From assembly GCA_018818125.1 (NCBI GenBank), contig JAHISQ010000085.1, positions 1 to 57,297 of the forward strand: DNA of 57,297 nucleotides, read 5' to 3'. The translations under genes and the position numbers were made by a program. This DNA is from Candidatus Rifleibacteriota bacterium (GTDB lineage: Bacteria > Muiribacteriota > Ozemobacteria > Ozemobacterales > Ozemobacteraceae). The notes under the pieces were generated by a model. It did not search any database and was not told the DNA's origin. It saw nothing but the letters and a program-made list of their open reading frames with translations. Shown piece by piece: positions 1 through 8,867 of the stretch. Each line of letters begins with the position of its first letter. The first letter of the stretch is position 1.

Positions 1-62
1 AAACCACAATCTTCACGTAGGGATATAACTTATTGTCCCTCTACGGATAGAGAAACAAACCA

Positions 63-299
63 TCAACACCCAAGCTGAGTCCGTATTACAGCGACTCCGC
101 CGGCACAACCAATCCAGATAAGATTTTCAATGTTTTCGCGGCTTTCACCGCGCCCTACCTTGAGGGTTTTTCTAAGATAACAGATCTCTAATGCAAATGC
201 AACAAAAATGTGTACACAAATTAAAAACAGACTACACGCCAAGTTTGTAAGCAGGCTTATCCGCATCATTACACATACCGCGCCGATGCAGCTGGTCAC
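63..299 (-). CDS. Possible small membrane protein (doubtful)
   Basis: A 78-residue frame. Residues about 13-40 and 57-72 are hydrophobic and are separated by a charged loop containing KVGRGESR, which would fit a two-helix membrane protein. The start is GTG without a recognisable ribosome binding site, there is no partner gene, and no family is recognised. It is listed because the hydrophobic pattern is not typical of a random frame, but a chance origin is more likely. Confidence 0.15.
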   Translation of the reverse strand: MTSCIGAVCVMMRISLLTNLACSLFLICVHIFVAFALEICYLRKTLKVGRGESRENIENLIWIGCAGGVAVIRTQLGC

Positions 300-322
300 T
301 ATTTCCGTAAGGCTGAATCAGT

Positions 323-350
323 TTGCAGGCAAAAGCGTATCTGGTAGAAT
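323..350 (+). promoter_or_regulatory. Candidate sigma70-type promoter of pcm
   Basis: TTGCAG (323-328), a 16-base spacer and TAGAAT (345-350) lie just upstream of the pcm ribosome binding site GAGAGGAGG. Both hexamers are near consensus. No operator was seen. Confidence 0.4.
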
Positions 351-379
351 GTAAAAAAGAGAATTAGAGAGGAGGATAT

Positions 380-1126
380 GTGAAAGGTAAAAATCTGGCA
401 TTTTCACTGGCATTTATCGCGACACTTTTTGCGATATTTAGTCTGTTGCCCGGAAGTTGCGCTGATCAGATGTTAAAAATGGAGGAAAAAGGAATGGATG
501 AGAACCGGGAGGAAATGATACGAGTGCTAATCGCTTATGGCGTTCGCGATGAAAAGGTTCTCGAGGCTATGCGCAAGGTAAAACGTCACAAATTTTTGCC
601 GGCCGGCTATTTCTCTCGTGAGGCTTACGGAGACCACCCGCTGCCAATCGGCTATGGACAGACTATTTCCCAGCCATACATTGTCGCCTACATGACTGAG
701 AAGATAGCTCCGGCTGCGGGTGAAAAAGTATTGGAAATCGGCACCGGATCTGGTTATCAGGCGGCTGTTCTCGCAGAACTTGGCGCCGACGTGTACAGCA
801 TTGAGATAGTGCCAGAACTGGCATCTCACTCAATAGAGGTTCTTGCCGGAGAAAACTATAAATGCACTGTAAAATGCGGCGACGGCTATAAGGGATGGCC
901 AGAACATTCCCCTTTTTCTGTAATAATTGTTACTTGCGCGCCCGAAAAACTACCCGAGAAACTTGTAGAACAACTGGCCGAAGGCGGGCGCATGATCCTT
1001 CCGCTGGGTAGTTCACATTTACAGAGACTGGTTATTCTACGCAAGCACGGCGAAAAAATTGCGACTGAAGAAGACCTTGCCGTTCGCTTTGTACCGATGG
1101 TTAATGGCTCGGAACCAATGCGCTGA
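380..1126 (+). CDS. pcm: Exported protein-L-isoaspartate O-methyltransferase
   Basis: Transfers a methyl group from S-adenosylmethionine to L-isoaspartyl residues of damaged proteins, which starts their repair. Residues 95-105 (TISQPYIVAYM) and the SAM-binding motif LEIGTGSGYQ (118-127) are typical of the family. The start is GTG at 380, directly after GAGAGGAGG; the overlapping ATG at 378 is followed at once by TGA. The protein has a hydrophobic N-terminus (about residues 5-23) ending in PGSC, so it is probably exported, possibly as a lipoprotein, although the lipobox is not canonical. The catalytic domain starts near residue 40 and makes up most of the 248 residues. It stands alone and is followed by another exported protein on the same strand. 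Confidence 0.9.
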   Translation: MKGKNLAFSLAFIATLFAIFSLLPGSCADQMLKMEEKGMDENREEMIRVLIAYGVRDEKVLEAMRKVKRHKFLPAGYFSREAYGDHPLPIGYGQTISQPYIVAYMTEKIAPAAGEKVLEIGTGSGYQAAVLAELGADVYSIEIVPELASHSIEVLAGENYKCTVKCGDGYKGWPEHSPFSVIIVTCAPEKLPEKLVEQLAEGGRMILPLGSSHLQRLVILRKHGEKIATEEDLAVRFVPMVNGSEPMR

Positions 1127-1255
1127 AAATAATGACTGTCTATGGCAGCACCAAATATATGACTTTTGTAAAAGCGCACAATTGCCTTAACTTTTGAACT
1201 AAAATGTTTTATACTTGGTAAATACAGTCTATTTTGCACCCACTCAGGAGTATGT

Positions 1256-2005
1256 ATGAAGTTTTTTAGCAGTAAGCGTTCAGCGGCTCTATTATCGGCT
1301 CTGATGGCTCTGTCTGCAGTAAAGCTGCTTGCTTCTGGCATGCTTATCCTACCAATGCCAGGGCAAAAACAGATAGACAAGGCTTCAGCCACAATCAATG
1401 CACCAGCAAAAAAAAACGATGCAAAGACTACAAACAAATCAGAAGCCATACTTCCTCTGCCAACACATATAAAACCTGTTCCTCTTCCCAAACCCACACC
1501 ACCAGAAACACCGACACAACCTCGCGATAAACCTCTAATACAGATCGCACCGCCACAACCGGTTTTGGCTGATGACATACCGGTGCCACCAGATGAAGTC
1601 GAAATAGGTTCAAGTGACTCTTTTAACGACCTGTTGCCGCCAGCACCGCCACCCGAAGTACCTGTTGAAGGCAGTCAGGCCCTACCAGTTTACCCCAAAG
1701 ACACAAGCTCTGCTATTTTTATGGTTATGAAAAGCTGGCAGTGCGAGAACTACGACGCCAACACTCTGCTCGCTCACGCAGTTGAGGTTTACAGTAAAGA
1801 AGCTGACGACACTTTCAAAATAGAAGGCCTAAGCTCGACAGCAGGTGATTTTCTGGTAACCGTCGAAGAAGAAGACATTACCCTTGACGAGCTGCTCGAT
1901 ATCCTGGCTATGAAAGCCGGTCGCGACTGGGGTGTCGATATTCCTTCAAAAGTTATATATTTTTACCCGAAAGGTGTAACTACTGACGCATATAACGTCT
2001 GGTAA
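1256..2005 (+). CDS. Secreted Pro-rich protein with STN-like C-terminus
   Basis: A 249-residue protein with an N-terminal signal sequence (about residues 7-28), then a long proline-rich linker (about 35-150), then a folded C-terminal part (about 155-249). The C-terminal segment contains EEDITLDELLDILAMKAG followed by a strand ending VIYFYP. This resembles the short N-terminal (STN) domain of secretins and TonB-dependent receptors, where a helix is followed by an edge strand. The ribosome binding site CAGGAG precedes ATG 1256. No secretin barrel is present, so the protein may bind another envelope component through a periplasmic arm. Function unknown; the STN assignment is by eye. Another STN-type protein lies at the far end of the window. 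Confidence 0.7.
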   Translation: MKFFSSKRSAALLSALMALSAVKLLASGMLILPMPGQKQIDKASATINAPAKKNDAKTTNKSEAILPLPTHIKPVPLPKPTPPETPTQPRDKPLIQIAPPQPVLADDIPVPPDEVEIGSSDSFNDLLPPAPPPEVPVEGSQALPVYPKDTSSAIFMVMKSWQCENYDANTLLAHAVEVYSKEADDTFKIEGLSSTAGDFLVTVEEEDITLDELLDILAMKAGRDWGVDIPSKVIYFYPKGVTTDAYNVW

Positions 2006-2024
2006 AACAGGAGCGGAGAAATTC

Positions 2025-3050
2025 ATGAAAAAAATTGTATTGTCTGTTTTGATCGCTTTTATGATGGTGATTTCTATCAATGGAACCTTACTGGCACGTG
2101 ACTGGGATAAATACCCGGCATGGGTAGAGATAACAGGAGCCAGTAGGATATACGCAATCGGCGACGTGCATGGCGCATTCGATGAGCTGACTGCAACCCT
2201 GGGGGCGCTTAAAATCGCCAATAGAACATCCCCGGACTCATTCCGGTTCAGATGGACTGGCGGAGATTCTCTGCTGGTTTTCACCGGCGACTTCAATGAC
2301 CGGGGCCTTCACACCAAGCAGGTATATGACGCCGTAATGGATCTGCAGCAACAGGCCGAAAAGGCGGGCGGCAGAATTATTGTACTCATGGGAAATCACG
2401 AAGCCATGATGCTGAATGGTCAGGTTGAAGAATGGGCTAAAACACTGACTTCTCACAAAAAACAACACTATCAGAACACTCTCGATTCTTTTACCCGCGA
2501 TGGCCTCGACTACAACGAAGCAATTTCCGAAAAAGGCGTTTACGGCAGCTGGATCAGAAATTTACCGCTGTTTGCAGTTATTAATGGCTTTATGTTTGTG
2601 CACGGTGGCTTGCCGAGCAAACCTATAACTAAATCTGATCTGGCCGCTGATTTTAAAGACGATATAACTAAGGGTGATTTTAAAATTGGCACTTTTATGA
2701 ATATGGAAAACGTCCTCTGGAATCGCGACTGGTGGATGGATGACGAACTGGTAAGCCGTGACCTGAAAGTTTTTGGAGTAATGGGCGTGGTATTTGGGCA
2801 CACCATAGGCGCACTCGGCACCAAAGGGCGAATAGCTGTAAAAGATAACCGGCTTGTTTCTATCGATGTTGGGATGACTCCAGCTTATGGCAACAGCAAA
2901 GGCGGCGGGCTTCTAATCAGCACCTCCGCTACCGATCACATGGTGTTTCGCGCGATTTATCCTGATTCACCTGAGGAACTTCTTTTCAGCATAAAAATGC
3001 CCGCAGCGGCATATCCGTCAGATCAGCGCAAACTACTTCAGACACGCTAA
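2025..3050 (+). CDS. Exported calcineurin-like (PPP-type) metallophosphatase
   Basis: A two-metal phosphoesterase with a signal peptide (residues 1-24), so it acts outside the cytoplasm. The metal and phosphate motifs are all present: GDVHG (46-50), GDFNDRG (88-94), GNHE (123-126), a later HGG and a GHT. GDxHG, GDxxDRG and GNHE together point to the PPP group, and the layout resembles Shewanella-like protein phosphatases rather than ApaH. The substrate could be a phosphoprotein or another phosphoester. It follows the Pro-rich protein by 19 bases and is probably co-transcribed with it. A perfect hairpin terminator follows. Confidence 0.85.
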   Translation: MKKIVLSVLIAFMMVISINGTLLARDWDKYPAWVEITGASRIYAIGDVHGAFDELTATLGALKIANRTSPDSFRFRWTGGDSLLVFTGDFNDRGLHTKQVYDAVMDLQQQAEKAGGRIIVLMGNHEAMMLNGQVEEWAKTLTSHKKQHYQNTLDSFTRDGLDYNEAISEKGVYGSWIRNLPLFAVINGFMFVHGGLPSKPITKSDLAADFKDDITKGDFKIGTFMNMENVLWNRDWWMDDELVSRDLKVFGVMGVVFGHTIGALGTKGRIAVKDNRLVSIDVGMTPAYGNSKGGGLLISTSATDHMVFRAIYPDSPEELLFSIKMPAAAYPSDQRKLLQTR

Positions 3051-3070
3051 TCAAGACACAAACAATCCCG

Positions 3071-3104
3071 ACCACCACTTCAGCTGAAGTGGTGGTTTTC
3101 TTAT
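3071..3104 (+). terminator. Rho-independent terminator after phosphatase
   Basis: A perfect 26-base inverted repeat (13 + 13, 3071-3096) with half-site ACCACCACTTCAG, followed by TTTTCTTAT. It ends the phosphatase transcript before the glycosyltransferase gene. Confidence 0.85.
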
Positions 3105-3168
3105 CTGGCTTTATCCGGTTCGATTATGCTATATTCTCGATCTTACAATAATCCGGAGCAGATTAGCC

Positions 3169-4674
3169 TTGGCAGACAATACAATATCATCAGAAGCTCA
3201 TGCAGAGAGTGAGATTGCTAAGTACAGCCGCAGATTTTACTGGCTGACGTTCATTCTATTTGCGTTCAGGCTTTTTTTGTCACAGTATCTCGACTTAACA
3301 CCTGATGAAACCTACTATTGGGAACTTTCTCGACAACCCGACTTTTCATATTACGATCACCCACCGATGGTTGCATGGCTGCTCGCCCTGATCCGACTTC
3401 TGCCCGGGGAGACCCAGCTGCATATACGCATCCTGACAGTTGCTGGCACAGCCTTTGTAAGCTGGATGTTGTTTGCAGTCGGCAGAGACTGGCTCAAAAA
3501 TCCAAAAGCAGGCTTCTGGGCCGTAGTAATGCTAAATTTTACTCCGGCAGGAATGGCACTGGGCTTCATTACAACTCCAGATACACCGCTGGTGATTTTC
3601 TGGAGCCTCGGCATTTATGCATTTTTAAAAGCAATAAACGACGAGCGCGACCGCTGGTGGATTGTAACCGGCATTGCCCTTGGTTTTGGGGCACTCAGCA
3701 AATACAACATGATTTTTTTTGTTCCGGGTGTGGCAATCGTGATTCTCAGTTTCAAAAGGTACCGACACCTGGTTAAAACCCGACGTTACTGGCTGATGGT
3801 ATTGCTGGCGGCTCTTGGCACTCTGCCAATAATATACTGGAACATGCAACACGACTGGATTTCTTTCAAATTTCAACTGGATCAGAGACTGGCGGGCAAC
3901 ACCAGATCAATGCTGCAGAATATTGGCGAATTCGTCGGCGGACAGCTTGGAACAATCGGCCTGACACTTTGGCCTGTATTATGGTTTGCAGCAATCAGCA
4001 ATGCTTATTTTGCTTTTAGACGCGATGACGAAAACAGATTTTTTCTGGCCTGGTTGACTCTACCGGCTCTGCTCTTTTTTACCCAGACCGGTCTTAAGTC
4101 AAAAGTAGAAGCAAACTGGCCGCAGATTGCTTACATAAGCGCCATGCTGCTTGCAGCAGAATGGGTATGCCAAAAAGGAAAGGGCCGGCGCAGAATTTAC
4201 TGGGTCATCGGGCCTTCTGCTTTTCTGGCGGTAGTTGCTGTAATTCAGGCCATTACACTGGTATTGCCGCTGCCACCAAAAGCCGACATCAGTCTCAGGT
4301 TACACGGCTGGCGACAAATGGGCGAGATTTTAAAACAAGTTGATCAGAGAACCGGCAACAAGCTGTTATTTGCAGGCCAGGGAGCGACCCTGACCACATT
4401 AACCGGTTATTATGCGAAGCTCCCTTCTGACCGGATTGCCGAAATAGTTTCGACTGGCAATTTCAAAGTGTGGCAGAAAGACAAGCATCTCGAAGCAGGC
4501 AGCGATATGATCTTCGTAGACGACAATAATTACTCAGAGGCATTGAACTGGGCAACAAGATTCAACAGCCATAGCGCCGAATCTTTCGAAATATTCGCAG
4601 CCGGCAAAAAGATTCGAACAATTAATGTGACTCACATGAAAGATCTTAAAGAACCCATGGCGTTTCACCGCTAA
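3169..4674 (+). CDS. ArnT/GT39-type membrane glycosyltransferase
   Basis: A polytopic membrane protein of 501 residues in the dolichyl-phosphate mannosyltransferase / ArnT superfamily, which moves a sugar from a polyprenyl-phosphate donor to an acceptor on the outer face of the inner membrane. Residues 44-52 (TPDETYYWE) supply the acidic pair conserved in the first extracytoplasmic loop, and YYDHPPMVAW (61-70) is the second family signature. About ten hydrophobic segments follow, then a soluble C-terminal part of about 110 residues. The start is TTG 3169 with CCGGAG upstream; no ATG fits better. The acceptor (lipid A, protein or glycan) cannot be told from sequence. It stands alone between a terminator and a convergent operon. 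Confidence 0.85.
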   Translation: MADNTISSEAHAESEIAKYSRRFYWLTFILFAFRLFLSQYLDLTPDETYYWELSRQPDFSYYDHPPMVAWLLALIRLLPGETQLHIRILTVAGTAFVSWMLFAVGRDWLKNPKAGFWAVVMLNFTPAGMALGFITTPDTPLVIFWSLGIYAFLKAINDERDRWWIVTGIALGFGALSKYNMIFFVPGVAIVILSFKRYRHLVKTRRYWLMVLLAALGTLPIIYWNMQHDWISFKFQLDQRLAGNTRSMLQNIGEFVGGQLGTIGLTLWPVLWFAAISNAYFAFRRDDENRFFLAWLTLPALLFFTQTGLKSKVEANWPQIAYISAMLLAAEWVCQKGKGRRRIYWVIGPSAFLAVVAVIQAITLVLPLPPKADISLRLHGWRQMGEILKQVDQRTGNKLLFAGQGATLTTLTGYYAKLPSDRIAEIVSTGNFKVWQKDKHLEAGSDMIFVDDNNYSEALNWATRFNSHSAESFEIFAAGKKIRTINVTHMKDLKEPMAFHR

Positions 4675-4761
4675 GGCCCTCTAATAAATTAACCTCGTGA
4701 TTTCACATTTCGTCAGAGCCATAAGAGCCCGCAGGAAAACAACCTGAACATCTGCTCAGCA

Positions 4762-5439
4762 TCAATCGTCGGCGATCCCCAGCCACCCATTTTCGATCCA
4801 TTCATCGGCGTGTGCATCGTATTCCGTTTCAAGTAGACTTAACTGCACGGAATCCTGCCAGGAGCGATTTATAAAGAGATTTTTGCGCAATAATCCCTCT
4901 CGGCAAAAGCCCAGTTTTTCTGCAAGCCGCAGTGAAGCATGATTATCACTGACAATATTCAACCATAGACGGTGCAGGCAAGCTTCTTCAAAGGCAAACG
5001 CCACTAAAGTGGCAAGACTCATAGTCATGAGACCGCCACCGCAAAGCTCGTGCGTAATCCAGTAAGACAAGCCGGCTGAACGCTGTATTCCATAATCAAC
5101 TGAGTGCAGCGCGATTCGGCCGATCAATCTGCGATTCTCCGACGAAAAAATGCCCAGATCCAGCCGCGAACCATGCCTGGCAAATTTGTGATCCTCTGCA
5201 ATCAGATCCTGCATCTGCAGCAGACTCAATTTATCCGGCAACGGCTGTAGCCAACGATTCAAACCGGCACGATTAGTTTCGAAAAGTCGGAGAAGTTCAG
5301 GGGCCTGAACTTTGCGCAGGCGCTGCAAATAGACTGTGCGGGCATGCAACTGGCGACCGGGAGGCATTATTGCAGAAAAAATTTCGGGCGGTTTCTGCAA
5401 AAAGTCTGTGCTACTAAGTCTAACTGACGTTCTGGTCAT
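4762..5439 (-). CDS. GNAT acetyltransferase, RimJ/RimL-like
   Basis: A 225-residue GCN5-related N-acetyltransferase that would move acetyl from acetyl-CoA to an amino group. Typical elements are the strand around LDLGIFSSENRRLIGRIAL, a middle segment ending in LSYWITHELCGGGLM, and NIVSDNHASLRLAEKLGF, the acetyl-CoA-binding loop and helix of the RimJ/RimL subgroup. The start ATG overlaps the metH stop as ATGA, so it is translationally coupled to metH. The link to methionine synthesis is unknown; it may simply ride in the operon. The first 35 residues are not conserved-looking, and an internal start near MPPGRQ is possible. Confidence 0.8.
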   Translation of the reverse strand: MTRTSVRLSSTDFLQKPPEIFSAIMPPGRQLHARTVYLQRLRKVQAPELLRLFETNRAGLNRWLQPLPDKLSLLQMQDLIAEDHKFARHGSRLDLGIFSSENRRLIGRIALHSVDYGIQRSAGLSYWITHELCGGGLMTMSLATLVAFAFEEACLHRLWLNIVSDNHASLRLAEKLGFCREGLLRKNLFINRSWQDSVQLSLLETEYDAHADEWIENGWLGIADD

Positions 5440-8400
5440 GGCACAAAATAGCGAGCGTGGTGATTAAGAATAATAAAACCGGATACCGAGAGTTCCGGCA
5501 CCATTTGATCAGAAGCAGTAAGACTCAAACCGATTCTCTGGGCCTGTAACAGGCGCAATAACTCGCGCTGTGCTGTCAGATCGGGGCAGGCTGGATAGCC
5601 AAACGAGTAGCGGCAACCGACAAGCTGGTTATCTGTAAGCGGTTTATCCGGATGCAGCTCACGATGGATGTGACGATGCACAAAAACTGCGGCGCAATCG
5701 GCCAGTTCAGCACCAAGCCCATGCAACAAATGATAATCACAATATTTATCAGAGCCAAAAAGTTCCTTTTCGGTTTCTATCACCCGGTTACCAACAGTGA
5801 CGGCCCAAAACACCATGGTGTCGTCATTATCACCAACAAAATCACTCAAACACAGATTAGGCGATCGATTCTGGCGTGGAAAGCTGAACTCACCAGCGAC
5901 CAGACCAGTTTCGTCGAGAACCTTGATGCTTTCGCCCTGTGCCTTGCAGCGATAGTAACCATAAACAGCCCTGTTCTCAAATATTTGCCTGCTTTCGTCG
6001 AGATCTATAAATTTCTTTAAAGCAGGTTTGGCCTGTTTTTCCACGATATCACGATATTGATTTTCCGATAATTCGCCCTGTTTGAAACCCCAGCGCGCTT
6101 CAAAAAGCACTTTATGTGAAAGCAGCTTGAAAAGCTCAGAAGATTCAATTTCCAACAGGTGGTTGCCGTAAAAAGGCGCATGCAATGGCCGGTAATCAGC
6201 CAGAAATTGATGACGATTGGCATCGCCGGCAAATCTTGAAGGAGCGGCGATTGCTTCAGGCATTTTTTTCAGTTCTGTCTCATTTTCTGCTTTTGCGGTC
6301 GATACAATCGCAACCGGTGCGTTTTTGCTGGTCAACTCCTCCATGATTCTGATCGAATCAATAGCGTCGCGGGCATAGAAAACTTTACCGTCATAGATAG
6401 ATTTCAGCTCATTGTTAACGTAATCAGGAGTAAGCGCAGCTCCACCAAGAATTACCGCCGGCAGAAACTCTCGACGATTCAGTTCTTCGAGGTTCTCCTT
6501 CATAATCTGTGTAGAACGCACGAGAAGACCGCTCATACCGATTACACCGGCTTTATGCTCATGAGCAGCTTTGATCATGGCATCAATATCAACCTTGATA
6601 CCAAGATCGACGACGCTATAACCATTATTAGAAAGCATTATGTTCACCAGATTTTTGCCAATATCGTGAACATCACCGGCGACTGTTGCCAGAATCATTT
6701 TTTTGTCGGGGTCAGCCTCAGTTTTTTCCATAAAAGGCTTTAGCAGATCGACTGATTTTTTAACAACCTCGGCAGACTGCAACACAAATGGTAGCTGCAA
6801 CCGCCCTGTAGCAAAATATTCGCCAACCTTTTTCATCGCCGGCAAAAGGATTTCGTTGATTATTACAACCGGCGCTTTACTTAGCCGCAGCTCTTCAAGC
6901 AGCTTGTCGAGAGAAGCCGAATCGCCTTCAACAACTTTTTCGAACAGGCGCTGATCAGTTGGCAGTTTTTCAAGATCGACATGATGCCTTTTTGCACTCG
7001 ATTCAGTGGTAGCATCCATATAGGCGGTCAACTCACTGCCATCGCCCCTGGTGTTGAAAATAAGGTCTAATGCCAGTTTTTTTTCACTTTCTGAGATAGA
7101 GAACATTGGAATAATGCGCGCCGGGTTGACGATCGCACAGGTCAGGCCCTTTGCTACTGCTTCGGCGAGAAAAACCGAGTTAAGCATTTCACGCGATGAC
7201 TGCTGCAGGCCAAATGAAACGTTGCTAACCCCCAGAATGGTGTTAACCTGCGGAAACTCACGGCTGACTAGTTCTATGGCCCGGAGGGTCTCGGCAGCGG
7301 CGCTGCGGAGCTGCGAATCGCCACTGGCCACGGTAAATGTGAGTGCATCAAAAATCAGATCGGAGTCACGAAAGCCGAATTCACTGGCCAGCAGATTTCG
7401 CATGCGACTGGCAATCGCCAGCTTCTTTTCGGCTGTCTTCGCCATGCCCTCTTCATCAATGGTCAGACAGATCAGCGCGGCACCGAAGCGACGAGCCAGT
7501 GCGGCAATTCGTCGCAGACGCTCGCCACCATCTTCGAGATTAACAGAATTGATTACGCAGCGACCACCATGACTTTTGAGAGCAGCTTCTATGGAATCAG
7601 GAGAGGTTGAGTCTATTACCAGCGGCAGATTAACCTGAGTTGCGAACATTGGCACAAGTTTGCGCATGTCGGCAACTTCATCTCGCCCAACATAAGCCAC
7701 GCACAGGTCAAGCATGTGCGCGCCGCCCTTTGCCTGTTCACGCCCCATCCCCACCATTCCATCGTAGTCATCGGCAAGAAGCAGATCTTTGAACTGTCGG
7801 GCGCCATTTGCGTTAGTGCGCTCACCGACCATAGCAGGAGCAGGCTGCTGTCGCATTGTTGTGGCAGAGAACAGGCTGGCGACCTTTGCTGTCTTTGCAA
7901 TATTTCGCGGGGCCGGTACCAGATTCTGCACTCTCGACACTACGGCGGCAAGATGATCGGGGCGGGTTCCACAGCAACCGCCAACCATGTTAACTCCATA
8001 TTCGCGAACAAAGCGCTCGTGAAAATCAGCAAACTCATCAGGAGTCATTCTATAAAAAGGCTTTCCATCGACGTTTTCTGGCAGACCGGCATTGGGCATT
8101 ACTCCAACAGCGCGGGGCCAGTGCTCTGCAAGGTGTGCTACATGGCGCACCATTTCGAGCGGGCCGGTTGCACAGTTTATACCGAGCATGTCAATAAAAT
8201 CGTAAGGTTCCAGAACAGTTGTTATGGCACTGATGTCACTACCAACAAGCATGGTGCCATTTGGCTCAAGAGTGACCGAGACTACGACCGGGCAGCGACG
8301 GCCATACCGTGAAAAGACACTTTCAGCAGCGTACAACGCCGATTTTATCTGCAACAGATCCTGGCAGGTCTCTATCTGGAAAATGTCTATTCCAGCCAGC

Positions 8401-8867
8401 AGAAGCGCAGACATTTGTTCCTCGTATGCGGCCGCCATCTCGTCGAAACCGATATTGCCCAGCGAAGGCAATAAAGAACCCGGCCCGATCGAGCCTGCAA
8501 TAAGAGGTCGGTATGGGCGCGGAACACGGCGGATAGCTTCCCTGGCCATGTCTACTGCGATTCGATTAATTTCTTCCACACGGTCTTCGAGCTGATATTC
8601 GCGCAGAGTAATGCGCGTGCCGCCAAAGGTGTTAGTTTCAAGCACTTGGCAGCCAGCTTCGAGAAATCCGCAATGCACCTTGATTACTGATTCCGGACAG
8701 TAAAGATTCAAAGCCTCGCTGCAGCCATCACGCCCACCAAAGTCTTCAGATGTAAGCCCCTGCGTCTGCAGGTTGGTGCCCATAGCTCCGTCATAGATCA
8801 GAACCTTTTCTCTGAGCAGGTTATTGAATTCTTCAACACTGATTGGCTGCATATTAGTCTCCATCAT
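5436..8867 (-). CDS. metH: Cobalamin-dependent methionine synthase
   Basis: Makes methionine by moving a methyl group from 5-methyltetrahydrofolate through cobalamin to homocysteine. All four modules are present in 1143 residues. The homocysteine module (1-310) has zinc ligands C232 and C298-C299 in GGCCGTRPDH. The pterin-binding module follows (about 345-615). The cobalamin module (about 640-870) has DVHDIGKN at 732-739, with H734 as the expected axial ligand. The reactivation module is at the C-terminus with GYPACPD. Length matches the usual 1150-1230. The start overlaps the stop of the upstream fusion gene as ATGA, and the stop overlaps the GNAT start. No cobalamin or SAM riboswitch was recognised in front of the operon. 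Confidence 0.95.
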   Translation of the reverse strand: MMETNMQPISVEEFNNLLREKVLIYDGAMGTNLQTQGLTSEDFGGRDGCSEALNLYCPESVIKVHCGFLEAGCQVLETNTFGGTRITLREYQLEDRVEEINRIAVDMAREAIRRVPRPYRPLIAGSIGPGSLLPSLGNIGFDEMAAAYEEQMSALLLAGIDIFQIETCQDLLQIKSALYAAESVFSRYGRRCPVVVSVTLEPNGTMLVGSDISAITTVLEPYDFIDMLGINCATGPLEMVRHVAHLAEHWPRAVGVMPNAGLPENVDGKPFYRMTPDEFADFHERFVREYGVNMVGGCCGTRPDHLAAVVSRVQNLVPAPRNIAKTAKVASLFSATTMRQQPAPAMVGERTNANGARQFKDLLLADDYDGMVGMGREQAKGGAHMLDLCVAYVGRDEVADMRKLVPMFATQVNLPLVIDSTSPDSIEAALKSHGGRCVINSVNLEDGGERLRRIAALARRFGAALICLTIDEEGMAKTAEKKLAIASRMRNLLASEFGFRDSDLIFDALTFTVASGDSQLRSAAAETLRAIELVSREFPQVNTILGVSNVSFGLQQSSREMLNSVFLAEAVAKGLTCAIVNPARIIPMFSISESEKKLALDLIFNTRGDGSELTAYMDATTESSAKRHHVDLEKLPTDQRLFEKVVEGDSASLDKLLEELRLSKAPVVIINEILLPAMKKVGEYFATGRLQLPFVLQSAEVVKKSVDLLKPFMEKTEADPDKKMILATVAGDVHDIGKNLVNIMLSNNGYSVVDLGIKVDIDAMIKAAHEHKAGVIGMSGLLVRSTQIMKENLEELNRREFLPAVILGGAALTPDYVNNELKSIYDGKVFYARDAIDSIRIMEELTSKNAPVAIVSTAKAENETELKKMPEAIAAPSRFAGDANRHQFLADYRPLHAPFYGNHLLEIESSELFKLLSHKVLFEARWGFKQGELSENQYRDIVEKQAKPALKKFIDLDESRQIFENRAVYGYYRCKAQGESIKVLDETGLVAGEFSFPRQNRSPNLCLSDFVGDNDDTMVFWAVTVGNRVIETEKELFGSDKYCDYHLLHGLGAELADCAAVFVHRHIHRELHPDKPLTDNQLVGCRYSFGYPACPDLTAQRELLRLLQAQRIGLSLTASDQMVPELSVSGFIILNHHARYFVP

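Larger units (their letters stand above)
1..379. other. Intergenic region at left edge
   Basis: No gene is supported with confidence. The only open frame is a 78-codon minus-strand frame (63-299) starting with GTG. It encodes two hydrophobic stretches around a basic loop but has no Shine-Dalgarno-like sequence before its start. It may be a small membrane protein or chance. The right end carries a promoter-like sequence and the ribosome binding site of the next gene. Confidence 0.5.

Noticed and set aside
886..1578. 230-codon minus-strand frame antisense to pcm and the Pro-rich gene
   Set aside because: A shadow of two well-supported plus-strand genes with no ribosome binding site or family match.
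7716..8312. 198-codon plus-strand frame antisense to metH
   Set aside because: A shadow of a strongly conserved gene; composition shows no domain pattern.
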